Of a stretch of 64,000 nt of DNA, positions 56,795 through 63,986 are shown piece by piece. This stretch comes from Acidimicrobiia bacterium. GTDB lineage: Bacteria; Actinomycetota; Acidimicrobiia; IMCC26256; JAOSJM01. The DNA lies in NCBI GenBank assembly GCA_027494165.1, contig JAOSJM010000005.1, positions 1,178,001-1,242,000 on the forward strand, written 5' to 3'. The notes under the pieces are model-generated. The model searched no databases. It was not told the origin of the DNA and was given only the letters and a program-made list of their open reading frames with translations. The position numbers and the translations under genes were made by a program. Positions within the stretch are counted from its first letter, which is position 1; every line of letters begins with the position of its first letter.

Positions 56795-58550
56795 CTACCG
56801 GCCGACGTGGCCGGTTCGGCCGATGAGGGTCTCGAGCATCTCGTCGATGGAGGTCATGTAGCGGGCCGCCGCCGAGTACGCGTGCTGGAAGAGGATCATG
56901 CCGCTCATCTCCTCGTCCAAGTTGACGCCGGCTTGAGCCTCTCGGGCCTGATCCACCTGACGGGTCGCATCACGCTGGATCGCGGCCCGCCGGTTCGCGG
57001 TCTGGGTCTCGACCCCGAGGCGGACGATGAAGGCCCGGTAGGACTGGTCGGGGCCCGACACCTGATCGGCCAGGGCGGCGAGCGCCAGGGCGGCGCCGCC
57101 GTCGAGCGCCCCGGACCCGGCCCGGGCCGCCGCGACCTGGAGCGGGTCGGTCGCGATCCCGGCGTCGACGGCCAGCGTGGCCGCGCCCGGGGTCGCGGCG
57201 TTCACCGAGAAGAAGGCCCGCCCCCCGACGCCGTCGCGACCCAGCGCGGTCGTCCCGAGCAGGACGGCGAGCCCCTGGTTGGCTCCGGCGGCCTGCACGG
57301 TGAGGGTGTCGCCGGCGGTCGCGCCCGCGAGCGAGACCTCGAGAGCCGTCCCGGCGCCGCCGGGCTGGGAGACCGTGGCGACCACCTGTCCCGGCGGCCC
57401 ACCCACGGCGGCGTCGACCGCCGCCTGGAGGCTCGCCCCGAGCGTCGCCGCGTCGTCGGTCCAGTCCGCCCCGGCGAGGTTCACGGTCACGTTCGGCGCG
57501 CCGTTGAGCGAGAGCTGGAACGACAGGACGCCCGCCGCCGACTGGTCCTGCTGGGCCGCGACGATCGATCCACCGACGGAGGCGTGCAGGCCGTTGACCG
57601 CGGTCATGAGCTGGTACGCGATGTCGTCGAGCCCGGGGGCGGTGTCGGCCGCACCCCACGTCGTGTTCGCGCCGTACAGGTACCGGGGGACGATGTCGTT
57701 GATCGAGGACAGGAGGCCGCCGACGTCGCCGGTGGCGGAGTTGGCCGCGTAGCCGTCCTTGGTCCAGCGCACGTCGACGGTCGCCCCCGACGTGTCGACG
57801 TAGAGCGTCTCGACGACGTCCCCGCGCACGATGGTCCCGCCTTCCACGAAGACGTCGACCATCCCGTTGTCGGCCTGGCGGACCCGTACCCCGATCCGGT
57901 CCGGAGAGCTGGCTCACGAGCAGGTCGCGCTGGTCGAGGAGGTCGTTGTGCTCGAGCCCCGAGACCCGGGCGGTCTGGATCGCCTCGTTGAGGTCGGCGA
58001 TGTTCGTGGCCAACGAGTTGATCTCGGACACGACCGCGTCGAGCTCGTCGATCATCGAGGTCCGCAGCGCGCTCATGTCGGTCGCCACCTTGTTGACGGT
58101 GGTGGTGAGCGTGGTGGCGCGCTCGACGAGCTGTCGCCTCGCCGCCAGGTCCTCGGGCCGATTGGCCACGTCGTCCCAGCCGGCCCAGAAGTCGGCGAGC
58201 TGCTTCTGGATCCCCTGGTCGCCGGGCTCGTTGAAGAGCAGCTCGAGGCGGCCGAGCACCCCCTGGGTCCGCTGGAGCGACGACTCGGCCCCGTGCTCGA
58301 GATGGCTCCGGGTCTCGAGGAACAGGTCGCGGGTGCGGGTGACGTCCTTGATCGACACGCCCATCCCCGACCCCTCCCACCGGGAGAAGAAGGCCGGGAC
58401 CATCGGGCCGGTGTCGGCGGCGGTGTCGACCCGCTGCCGGGAGAAGCCCTCGGTGTTCGCGTTCGAGATGTTGTGGCCGGTGACCTCGAGGCCGCGCCGC
58501 TGGGCGTACAGCGCCGTGAGCGCCGTCCGCAGCGCGCCGAAGTCCGACAT
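56795..58550 (-). CDS. flgK: flagellar hook-associated protein FlgK (one frameshift)
   Basis: A ~585-residue hook-filament junction protein. The N-terminus LRTALTALYAQRRGLEVTGHNISNANTEGFSRQRV is diagnostic; the helical D1 domain (DLFLETRSHLEHGAESSLQRTQGVL...) and C-terminal GVNLDEEMSGMILFQHAYSAAARYMTSIDEMLETLI close the molecule. The frame breaks at 57901-57902, where one extra C separates LLVSQLS from DRIGVRVRQADNG. The ATG abuts the flgN stop (TAGATG). Confidence 0.93.
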
Positions 58551-59036
58551 CTAGATGGCCTCGTTGACGAGACCGAGGCTCCCCCGGACCCCCGACGACA
58601 CCCCGTGGGGCGAGTACGTGTCGGGCACGCCCTCGGTCAGCGCGCGGAGGGCGTCACGGGCCGCCTGCTGGCCCCGGGTGAGCAGCTCCCGGTTCGCCTG
58701 GGCCAGCCCGTCGATCTCGCCGGCCAGCTCGAGCAGTGCCTTGCGGTGCTCCTCGAAGATCCGGCTCCACGGCTCGGGCGCGTGCTCCACGAGCTGCTGG
58801 AGGGACGGGGCGTGGGTCAGGCCGAGCTCGGGCGCCACGGCCTCCACCTCGACCGCCCGGCCCAGCTCGGCTCGCTTGATCTCGGCGAGGACGGTCTCGA
58901 CCTCGCGAGTCGCGTGGGTCAGCCACCTGGTCCGGCCCGAGGCCAGCACGAGCTGCTCCTCCTCGAGCTTGAAGAGGAGGAGCTCCAGGAGCTGGCGCTC
59001 GTGCCAGAGGGTGTTCGAGATCTCGTTGAAGCTCAT
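58551..59036 (-). CDS. flgN: FlgN-type chaperone for FlgK/FlgL
   Basis: A 161-residue helical protein: MSFNEISNTLWHERQLLELLLFKLEEEQLVLASGRTRWL with RVET-type coil and a long C-terminal helix (EPWSRIFEEHRKALLELAGEIDGLAQANRELLTRGQQAARDALRAL). This is the FlgN/FlgM-neighbour chaperone layout, directly upstream of flgK and flgL. It heads the operon and follows a FliA-type promoter at 59068-59096. Confidence 0.88.
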   Translation of the reverse strand: MSFNEISNTLWHERQLLELLLFKLEEEQLVLASGRTRWLTHATREVETVLAEIKRAELGRAVEVEAVAPELGLTHAPSLQQLVEHAPEPWSRIFEEHRKALLELAGEIDGLAQANRELLTRGQQAARDALRALTEGVPDTYSPHGVSSGVRGSLGLVNEAI

Positions 59037-59067
59037 GGGCCTCCTCCACCGGCACTCGCTTCATCGA

Positions 59068-59096
59068 CCGATCCGGAGGCCGGTGAAGCCTTTTGA
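59068..59096 (-). promoter_or_regulatory. candidate FliA/WhiG-type promoter of flgN-flgKL-fliW-csrA
   Basis: On the minus strand, TCAAA (59096-59092), a 15-bp spacer and CCGGATCGG (59076-59068). The -35 and the spacing are the same as in the flagellin 1 promoter, with one extra G in the -10. The FlgN start is ~32 bp downstream. Confidence 0.55.
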
Positions 59097-59182
59097 CGCC
59101 CGCCGGAGCCGAGCGGGAACCGAGGGGCCGGACGGGACGAACGGGGACGACCGGGATGCCGGGGGACGGCCCGGGCGGACGA

Positions 59183-59806
59183 TCAGCCGAGCAGCCCCAG
59201 CGAGACGGCCCGGCCCAGGGCCTCGTTGCGGTTCTTCACCCCCAGCTTGGCGTAGACGTGAGCCAGGTGGGTCTTGACCGTGGCGAGCGTGACGTAGAGC
59301 GCCGAGGCGATCTCGCGGTTCGAGCGGCCCTCGGCCAGGAGGGCGAGGACCTCCCGCTCCCGGACGGTCAGCGCGAGGTCCTCGGCCTCGCCCGGTGATG
59401 TCGGCCCCATCGACCCCACCAGGGCCGAGAGCAGGGCGGGGGCCACCACCCGCTCGCCCTTCAGGACCCGCTCGACGGCGAGGGCCAGCTCCTCGGGAGC
59501 CAGGTTCCGCACCACGAGGCCGTCGGTGCCGAGCGCGAGGAGCGACGCCAGCTCGTCGCGGTGGGAGCGCGGGACGAGCGTCACCACCCGGAGCTGGAGC
59601 TCCTTCACCCGCTTCACGACCTCGGCGAGGGGCAGGTCGTTCACGGCCCCGAGCACCAGGAGCTCGGCCCCGGTGTCGGCGGCGAGCCGGGCGGCCTCGC
59701 GACCCAACGCCGTCTCGGCGGTGATCTCGAGCCCCAGCGGCTCGAGGGTGGCCGCGATCCCCAGCCGCACGAGCGCCACGTCGTCCGCGACGACGGCTCC
59801 CGTCAC
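59183..59806 (-). CDS. LuxR-type regulator with atypical receiver domain
   Basis: A 207-residue protein. Residues 1-120 have the receiver fold (VVADDVALVRLGIAATLEPLG), but the phosphoacceptor Asp is missing: the strand reads ELLVLGAVND where VLLDL is usual. The conserved Lys is replaced by Arg (LVVRNLAPEEL). Residues ~140-205 are a LuxR HTH: LTVREREVLALLAEGRSNREIASALYVTLATVKTHLAHVYAKLGVKNRNEA. It lies between flagellar genes and the sigma gene, so a role in motility is likely. GTG start. Confidence 0.88.
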   Translation of the reverse strand: MTGAVVADDVALVRLGIAATLEPLGLEITAETALGREAARLAADTGAELLVLGAVNDLPLAEVVKRVKELQLRVVTLVPRSHRDELASLLALGTDGLVVRNLAPEELALAVERVLKGERVVAPALLSALVGSMGPTSPGEAEDLALTVREREVLALLAEGRSNREIASALYVTLATVKTHLAHVYAKLGVKNRNEALGRAVSLGLLG

Positions 59807-60113
59807 CGTGCCTGCCCCATCACGGCTCCCCACCACGCTCCGGAGTCTACGGGCCGCCCTGCGCGCCACGGAGGGACCCGGCCCGCTCGGACCGGTCCGG
59901 CCCCGGCGACCGCTGACCCCGGGATGACTCCCGCGGTCGCGAGGCGCTCTCCGGACCCCCGAGCCGCTGACCTGCCCCGACGAAATGACAACCTCCACGT
60001 TCATCATCCCTCGGGATGACCGGTCTCGTCCAGAATCATCCTTTGTACCGATCAAGACGATCGTCCCGTGGGGTCGATTCCCTGCCTCGGTGCCGGAGAG
60101 AGGTGGGGTCTCC
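59807..60113. other. divergent regulatory region between the LuxR-type gene and the sigma gene
   Basis: This 307-bp gap holds the 16-bp palindrome at 60004-60019 and is AT-richer than its flanks around 59980-60060. I see no gene in it. A TCAAG at 60051-60055 is not at the right distance from a CCGAT for the FliA-type pattern. Confidence 0.5.
60004..60019. promoter_or_regulatory. 16-bp palindrome upstream of the flagellar sigma gene
   Basis: TCATCCCTCGGGATGA has perfect 7-bp arms and a 2-bp centre. It is 95 bp upstream of the sigma start and 198 bp upstream of the LuxR-type start. TCATCC recurs at 60036-60041. A dimeric regulator could bind here, for instance the LuxR-type protein. Confidence 0.5.
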
Positions 60114-61048
60114 ATGACGGGAACGACGACGCGAACCAGGACGCGCACGGCGGTCCGGGCGAGCACGCAGGACGCGGAGCGAGGGGTCGACGAGGACCAG
60201 CTGGTCCGCGACCACCTCCCGCTCGTCCACTACGCCGTGGCCGAGGTCGCGCACCGCATCCCCAGCCACGTGAACCGCAACGACCTCGTGTCGGCGGGGA
60301 TGCTGGGCCTGGCCCAGGCCGCCCGGAGCTTCGACCCGCTCCGGGGATCGCGTTCGACCGCTTCGCCTCCACCCGGATCCGGGGTGCCCTCCTCGACGAG
60401 CTGCGCGGCCGCGACTGGGCGAGCCGCTCGGTGCGGTCACGGGCCCGGGGCCTCCGCCTCGCCACCGAGGACCTGACCACCCGGCTGGGACGGACACCGA
60501 CCCCCGACGAGGTGGCCCGGGAGCTCGACCTCGACCCCGACACGGTCCACAAGCTCGTGGGGGACGTGCACCGCGCGACGGTCCTCAACTACGAGTCCCT
60601 GGTCCTCGAGGGCGGTGCCGAGTCGTTCATGGCCCACGAGGGGGAGGGCCCCGAGGAGGCCATCCTGGCCCGGGAGCGCCGGGCCTACCTCACCGACGCC
60701 GTCGCGTGCCTGCCCGAGCGTCTCCAGCGGGTGGTCGTCGGCTACTTCTTCGAGGAGCGCTCGATGCAGGAGCTCGCCGACGAGCTCGGCGTGAGCGAGT
60801 CGAGGGTCTCCCAGCTCCGGGCCGAGGCCCTCGAGCTCCTCCGGGACGGCATCACCTCCCAGCTCGACCCCGAGGAGCTGGTGCCCGAACCGCGCCCGAA
60901 CGGCCGCGTGGCCCGCCGCAAGGCCGCGTACTACGCGAGCATCGCCGCCTGCTCCGAGCACCGTGCCCGCGTGGCGGCCGACGCTCCGAGCGTCCACGAC
61001 AAGATCGCCGCCGGCGCATCGGGCGGCGCAGCGAACGCCCGGCCCTGA
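60114..61048 (+). CDS. fliA: FliA/WhiG-family flagellar sigma factor (one frameshift)
   Basis: A ~311-residue group-3 sigma factor. Region 2 has VHYAVAEVAHRIPSHVNRNDLVSAGMLGLAQAARSFDP then FDRFASTRIRGALLDELRGRDWASRSVRSRARGL; region 3 follows; region 4 is VVVGYFFEERSMQELADELGVSESRVSQLRAEALELLRDGI. The frame breaks in the G run 60343-60346; one G restores DPLRGIAFDRFAS. A ~70-residue C-terminal tail is unusual. It should drive the TCARR-N15-CCG promoters nearby. WhiG of Streptomyces is the same family, held by RsiG. Confidence 0.92.
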
Positions 61049-61172
61049 GCTTCCGCGCCGGTCGGTGCCCGCGACGCCCGATCGGCCCGCCTGCGACCGC
61101 CCCCTGCCCGTCCCCGACGGCCCCGGCGCTCCGCGTGGGTTCCGGTGGCCCGGGGATGTCGGCGGTCAGCCC

Positions 61173-61200
61173 TCAAGTTCCGGCGCCACCGTCCGATGAT
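61173..61200 (+). promoter_or_regulatory. candidate FliA/WhiG-type promoter of flagellin 1
   Basis: TCAAG (61173-61177), 15-bp spacer, CCGATGAT (61193-61200). It fits the FliA/WhiG consensus (TAAA..GCCGATAA) in a GC-rich version. The expected transcript starts ~65 bp before the flagellin ATG and includes the CsrA-type sites. Confidence 0.72.
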
Positions 61201-61229
61201 GTGAACGCCGCCAGTGGCGGCCGGGCTCA

Positions 61230-61239
61230 CCACGGACGG
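61230..61239 (+). promoter_or_regulatory. possible upstream CsrA site in flagellin 1 leader
   Basis: CCACGGACGG contains CACGGACG, which fits CANGGANG. It lies 15 bp before the Shine-Dalgarno hairpin. It has only a 2-bp stem of its own. The spacing of two sites recalls the B. subtilis hag leader. Confidence 0.45.
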
Positions 61240-61252
61240 GAACAGGCCCGCA

Positions 61253-61270
61253 GCAATCACGGAGGATTGC
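61253..61270 (+). promoter_or_regulatory. Shine-Dalgarno hairpin, probable CsrA site, flagellin 1
   Basis: GCAATC-ACGGAG-GATTGC: a 6-bp stem with hexaloop ACGGAG, closed by C-G. The loop holds the GGA and the ribosome site GGAGG; ATG is 2 bp downstream. CACGGAGG fits the CsrA consensus CANGGANG. Confidence 0.85.
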
Positions 61271-61271
61271 C

Positions 61272-62075
61272 ATGCGCATCAACCAGAACATCATGGCGTT
61301 CAACGCCTACCGGAACCTGTCGGTCACCAACGGGTACCTCGGCAAGTCCCTCGAGAAGCTCTCCTCGGGCTTCCGCATCAACCGCGCCGCCGACGACGCG
61401 GCCGGGCTCGTCATCAGCCAGGGCCTGCGGGCCCAGGTCTCGGGCCTGCGGGTCGCCTCCCGCAACGCCCAGGACGGCATCAGCGTCGTGCAGACCGCCG
61501 AGGGCGCCCTCAACGAGGTCCACACCATGCTCAACCGCATGCGCGACCTCGCCGTGCAGGCCGTCAACGGCAGCAACGACACCGCCGCCCGCACCGCCGC
61601 CAACAACGAGATCACCCAGCTCAAGGCGGAGATCCAGCGGATCGGGGACAACACGAAGTTCGGCAACAGCCAGCTGCTCGACGGCAGCTACGCGACGTCG
61701 TTCCAGGTGGGGGCCAACTCCGGCGACACCATCGCCGTGGCGGTCTCGAGCCTCTCGGCGCTCGCGACGGTCGGCGGCGACGTGCTCACCGCGGCCGCGG
61801 CGGCCAGCCTGATCACGTCGGTCGACGGGGTCATCTCGGCGGTGTCGAGCCTCCGGGCCACCCTCGGGGCGTACCAGAACCGGTTCGAGTCCACGATCAA
61901 CAACCTGAACGTGGCCGTCGAGAACCTGGCCGCCTCGGAGTCCCGGATCCGCGACACCGACATGGCCCTGGAGATGGTGACCTTCACCCGCCACCAGATC
62001 CTGATCCAGGCCGGCACCGCCATGCTCGGCCAGGCCAACTCGATCCCGCAGTCGGTCCTGCGACTGCTCCAGTAG
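61272..62075 (+). CDS. flagellin 1
   Basis: A 267-residue short flagellin with only D0/D1 domains. N-terminal RINQNIMAFNAYRNLSVTN with LEKLSSGFRINRAADDAAGLVISQGLRAQV and C-terminal NRFESTINNLNVAVENLAASESRIRDTDMALEMVTFTRHQILIQAGTAMLGQANSIPQSVLRLLQ. The central ~60 residues (about 135-195) differ from copies 2 and 3. It is expressed from a FliA-type promoter and its leader has a CsrA-type hairpin. No signal peptide: export is by the flagellar type III system. Confidence 0.97.
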   Translation: MRINQNIMAFNAYRNLSVTNGYLGKSLEKLSSGFRINRAADDAAGLVISQGLRAQVSGLRVASRNAQDGISVVQTAEGALNEVHTMLNRMRDLAVQAVNGSNDTAARTAANNEITQLKAEIQRIGDNTKFGNSQLLDGSYATSFQVGANSGDTIAVAVSSLSALATVGGDVLTAAAAASLITSVDGVISAVSSLRATLGAYQNRFESTINNLNVAVENLAASESRIRDTDMALEMVTFTRHQILIQAGTAMLGQANSIPQSVLRLLQ

Positions 62076-62095
62076 TGCTGGGGCCTCCCGGGAGC

Positions 62096-62105
62096 CACGG
62101 ACGGT
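62096..62105 (+). promoter_or_regulatory. possible upstream CsrA site in flagellin 1-2 intergenic RNA
   Basis: The same decamer CCACGGACGG as at 61230 and 63005. It lies 21 bp after the flagellin 1 stop and has at most a 3-bp stem. Confidence 0.4.
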
Positions 62106-62134
62106 GACCGGAGGCCGAGGGTAGGCAGCACGGA

Positions 62135-62153
62135 GCCCCACGGAGGTGGGCTC
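62135..62153 (+). promoter_or_regulatory. second CsrA-type hairpin in the flagellin 2 leader
   Basis: AGCCCC-ACGGAG-G(U)GGGCU: 6-bp stem with one bulged U, hexaloop ACGGAG and C-G closing pair; CACGGAGG (62140-62147) fits CANGGANG. It is 7 bp upstream of the Shine-Dalgarno hairpin. Confidence 0.65.
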
Positions 62154-62159
62154 CCCAGA

Positions 62160-62177
62160 CCAATCACGGAGGATTGG
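62160..62177 (+). promoter_or_regulatory. Shine-Dalgarno hairpin, probable CsrA site, flagellin 2
   Basis: CCAATC-ACGGAG-GATTGG: 6-bp stem, hexaloop ACGGAG. Compared with copy 1, the outermost pair is C-G instead of G-C, a compensatory change that keeps the stem. ATG is 3 bp downstream. Confidence 0.87.
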
Positions 62178-62179
62178 CA

Positions 62180-62983
62180 ATGCGCATCAACCAGAACATC
62201 ATGGCGTTCAACGCCTACCGGAACCTGTCGGTCACCAACGGGATGCTCGGCAAGTCCCTCGAGAAGCTCTCCTCGGGCTTCCGCATCAACCGCGCCGCCG
62301 ACGACGCGGCCGGTCTCGTCATCAGCCAGGGCCTGCGGGCCCAGGTCTCGGGCCTGCGGGTCGCCTCCCGCAACGCCCAGGACGGCATCAGCGTCGTGCA
62401 GACCGCCGAGGCCGCGCTCAACGAGGTCCACACCATGCTCAACCGCATGCGCGACCTCGCCGTGCAGGCCGTCAACGGCAGCAACGACACCGCCGCCCGC
62501 ACCGCCGCCAACAACGAGGTGACCCAGCTCCGCTCCGAGATCGACCGGATCGGTAGCAGCACCAAGTTCGGCAACATGAAGCTCCTCAACGGCAGCTTCT
62601 CGGCGTCGTTCCAGGTGGGGGCCAACTCCGGCGACACGATCGCGGTGTCGATCGGGAGCCTCAGCGTCGTCGTCAGCACCACCGGCTCGGTCAGCACCGC
62701 CTCGGCGGCGGCCGAGTTCATCACGTCGGTCGACGCGGCCATCTCGGCCGTGTCGGACCTGCGGGCCCAGCTCGGGGCGTTCCAGAACCGGTTCGAGTCC
62801 ACGATCAACAACCTGAACGTGGCCGTCGAGAACCTGGCCGCCTCGGAGTCCCGGATCCGTGACACCGACATGGCCCTGGAGATGGTGACCTTCACCCGCC
62901 ACCAGATCCTGATCCAGGCCGGCACCGCCATGCTCGGCCAGGCCAACTCGATCCCGCAGTCGGTCCTCCGGCTGCTGCAGTAG
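62180..62983 (+). CDS. flagellin 2
   Basis: A 267-residue flagellin from ATG 62180 (an in-frame TTG at 62174 is less likely, as it lies in the hairpin). Ends are nearly identical to copies 1 and 3; the middle differs (SIDRIGSSTKFGNMKLLNGSFSASF, VSIGSLSVVVSTTGSVSTASAAAEF). It has no clear promoter of its own in the 104-bp gap, so it is probably co-transcribed with flagellin 1. Followed by a strong hairpin at 62996-63023. Confidence 0.97.
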   Translation: MRINQNIMAFNAYRNLSVTNGMLGKSLEKLSSGFRINRAADDAAGLVISQGLRAQVSGLRVASRNAQDGISVVQTAEAALNEVHTMLNRMRDLAVQAVNGSNDTAARTAANNEVTQLRSEIDRIGSSTKFGNMKLLNGSFSASFQVGANSGDTIAVSIGSLSVVVSTTGSVSTASAAAEFITSVDAAISAVSDLRAQLGAFQNRFESTINNLNVAVENLAASESRIRDTDMALEMVTFTRHQILIQAGTAMLGQANSIPQSVLRLLQ

Positions 62984-62995
62984 GTCAGCGAGGAC

Positions 62996-63023
62996 GGCCG
63001 GGGGCCACGGACGGCCCCCGGCC
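62996..63023 (+). terminator. 11-bp stem hairpin after flagellin 2, CsrA-type loop
   Basis: GGCCGGGGGCC and GGCCCCCGGCC pair perfectly around the loop ACGGAC (63007-63012). No U-tract follows. It probably ends the flagellin 1-2 transcript. CACGGACG across loop and closing pair fits CANGGANG, so it might also bind CsrA. Confidence 0.65.
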
Positions 63024-63048
63024 GACCCCTCGGAGGAGGAAGGAACGC

Positions 63049-63076
63049 TCAGGAAGGTCCCGGTCCCGCCGATCGA
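63049..63076 (+). promoter_or_regulatory. candidate FliA/WhiG-type promoter of flagellin 3
   Basis: TCAGG (63049-63053), 15-bp spacer, CCGATCGA (63069-63076). Spacing and core are the same as for flagellin 1. It lies just after the hairpin that closes the upstream unit and 67 bp before the flagellin 3 ATG. Confidence 0.65.
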
Positions 63077-63121
63077 ACAGGGGAGCTCCTCCCACGCGAG
63101 ACCGGCCACCGGGCCCGAGCA

Positions 63122-63139
63122 CCAATCACGGAGGATTGG
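63122..63139 (+). promoter_or_regulatory. Shine-Dalgarno hairpin, probable CsrA site, flagellin 3
   Basis: CCAATC-ACGGAG-GATTGG, the same as copy 2, while the flanking leader is different. ATG is 4 bp downstream. Conservation of the hairpin alone within unlike leaders points to function. Confidence 0.87.
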
Positions 63140-63142
63140 GCC

Positions 63143-63946
63143 ATGCGCATCAACCAGAACATCATGGCGTTCAACGCCTACCGGAACCTGTCGGTGACCA
63201 ACGGGATGCTCGGCAAGTCCCTCGAGAAGCTCTCCTCGGGCTTCCGCATCAACCGCGCCGCCGACGACGCGGCCGGGCTCGTCATCAGCCAGGGCCTGCG
63301 GGCCCAGGTCTCGGGCCTGCGGGTCGCCTCCCGCAACGCCCAGGACGGCATCAGCGTCGTGCAGACCGCCGAGGGCGCCCTCAACGAGGTCCACAGCATG
63401 CTCAACCGCATGCGCGACCTCGCCGTGCAGGCCGTCAACGGCAGCAACGACTCCGCCGCCCGCACCGCGGCCAACAACGAGATCACCCAGCTCAAGAACG
63501 AGATCACCCGCATCGCCGGGAACACGAAGTTCGGCAACACCCAGGTCCTGGACGGCAGCTACGCGACGTCGTTCCAGGTGGGGGCCAACGCCGGCGACGT
63601 CATCGCGGTCACGATCTCGAGTGTCGACACCGCGGCCAGCGTGGCCGGCGACGTGCTCTCGGCCGCCGCGGCGGCCAGCCTGATCACGTCGGTCGACGGG
63701 GCGATCTCGGCCGTGTCCGGCATCCGGGCCAGCCTCGGGGCGTACCAGAACCGGTTCGAGTCCACGATCAACAACCTGAACGTGGCCGTCGAGAACCTGG
63801 CCGCCTCGGAGTCCCGGATCCGCGACACCGACATGGCCCTGGAGATGGTGACCTTCACCCGCCACCAGATCCTGATCCAGGCCGGCACCGCCATGCTCGG
63901 CCAGGCCAACTCGATCCCGCAGTCGGTCCTCCGGCTGCTCGGGTGA
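63143..63946 (+). CDS. flagellin 3
   Basis: A 267-residue flagellin, the third tandem copy. N- and C-terminal ~130 and ~75 residues match copies 1 and 2 almost exactly; the middle (ITRIAGNTKFGNTQVLDGSYATSF, VTISSVDTAASVAGDVLSAA) is closest to copy 1. It has its own promoter-like site and CsrA-type hairpin, and is followed by a terminator. Confidence 0.97.
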   Translation: MRINQNIMAFNAYRNLSVTNGMLGKSLEKLSSGFRINRAADDAAGLVISQGLRAQVSGLRVASRNAQDGISVVQTAEGALNEVHSMLNRMRDLAVQAVNGSNDSAARTAANNEITQLKNEITRIAGNTKFGNTQVLDGSYATSFQVGANAGDVIAVTISSVDTAASVAGDVLSAAAAASLITSVDGAISAVSGIRASLGAYQNRFESTINNLNVAVENLAASESRIRDTDMALEMVTFTRHQILIQAGTAMLGQANSIPQSVLRLLG

Positions 63947-63962
63947 CGACGACGGCGGTGAT

Positions 63963-63986
63963 CCCCGGGGGCTCCGGCCCCCGGGG
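63963..63986 (+). terminator. hairpin terminator after flagellin 3
   Basis: CCCCGGGGGC and GCCCCCGGGG form a perfect 10-bp stem with loop TCCG, 16 bp after the flagellin 3 stop. No U-tract, as is common in high-GC actinobacteria. Confidence 0.7.

Noticed and set aside
60051..60085. A FliA-type promoter upstream of the sigma gene (TCAAG near 60051 with GTCGAT downstream)
   Set aside because: The distance to CGAT is 2 bp longer than in the three better sites, and the -10 core is poor.
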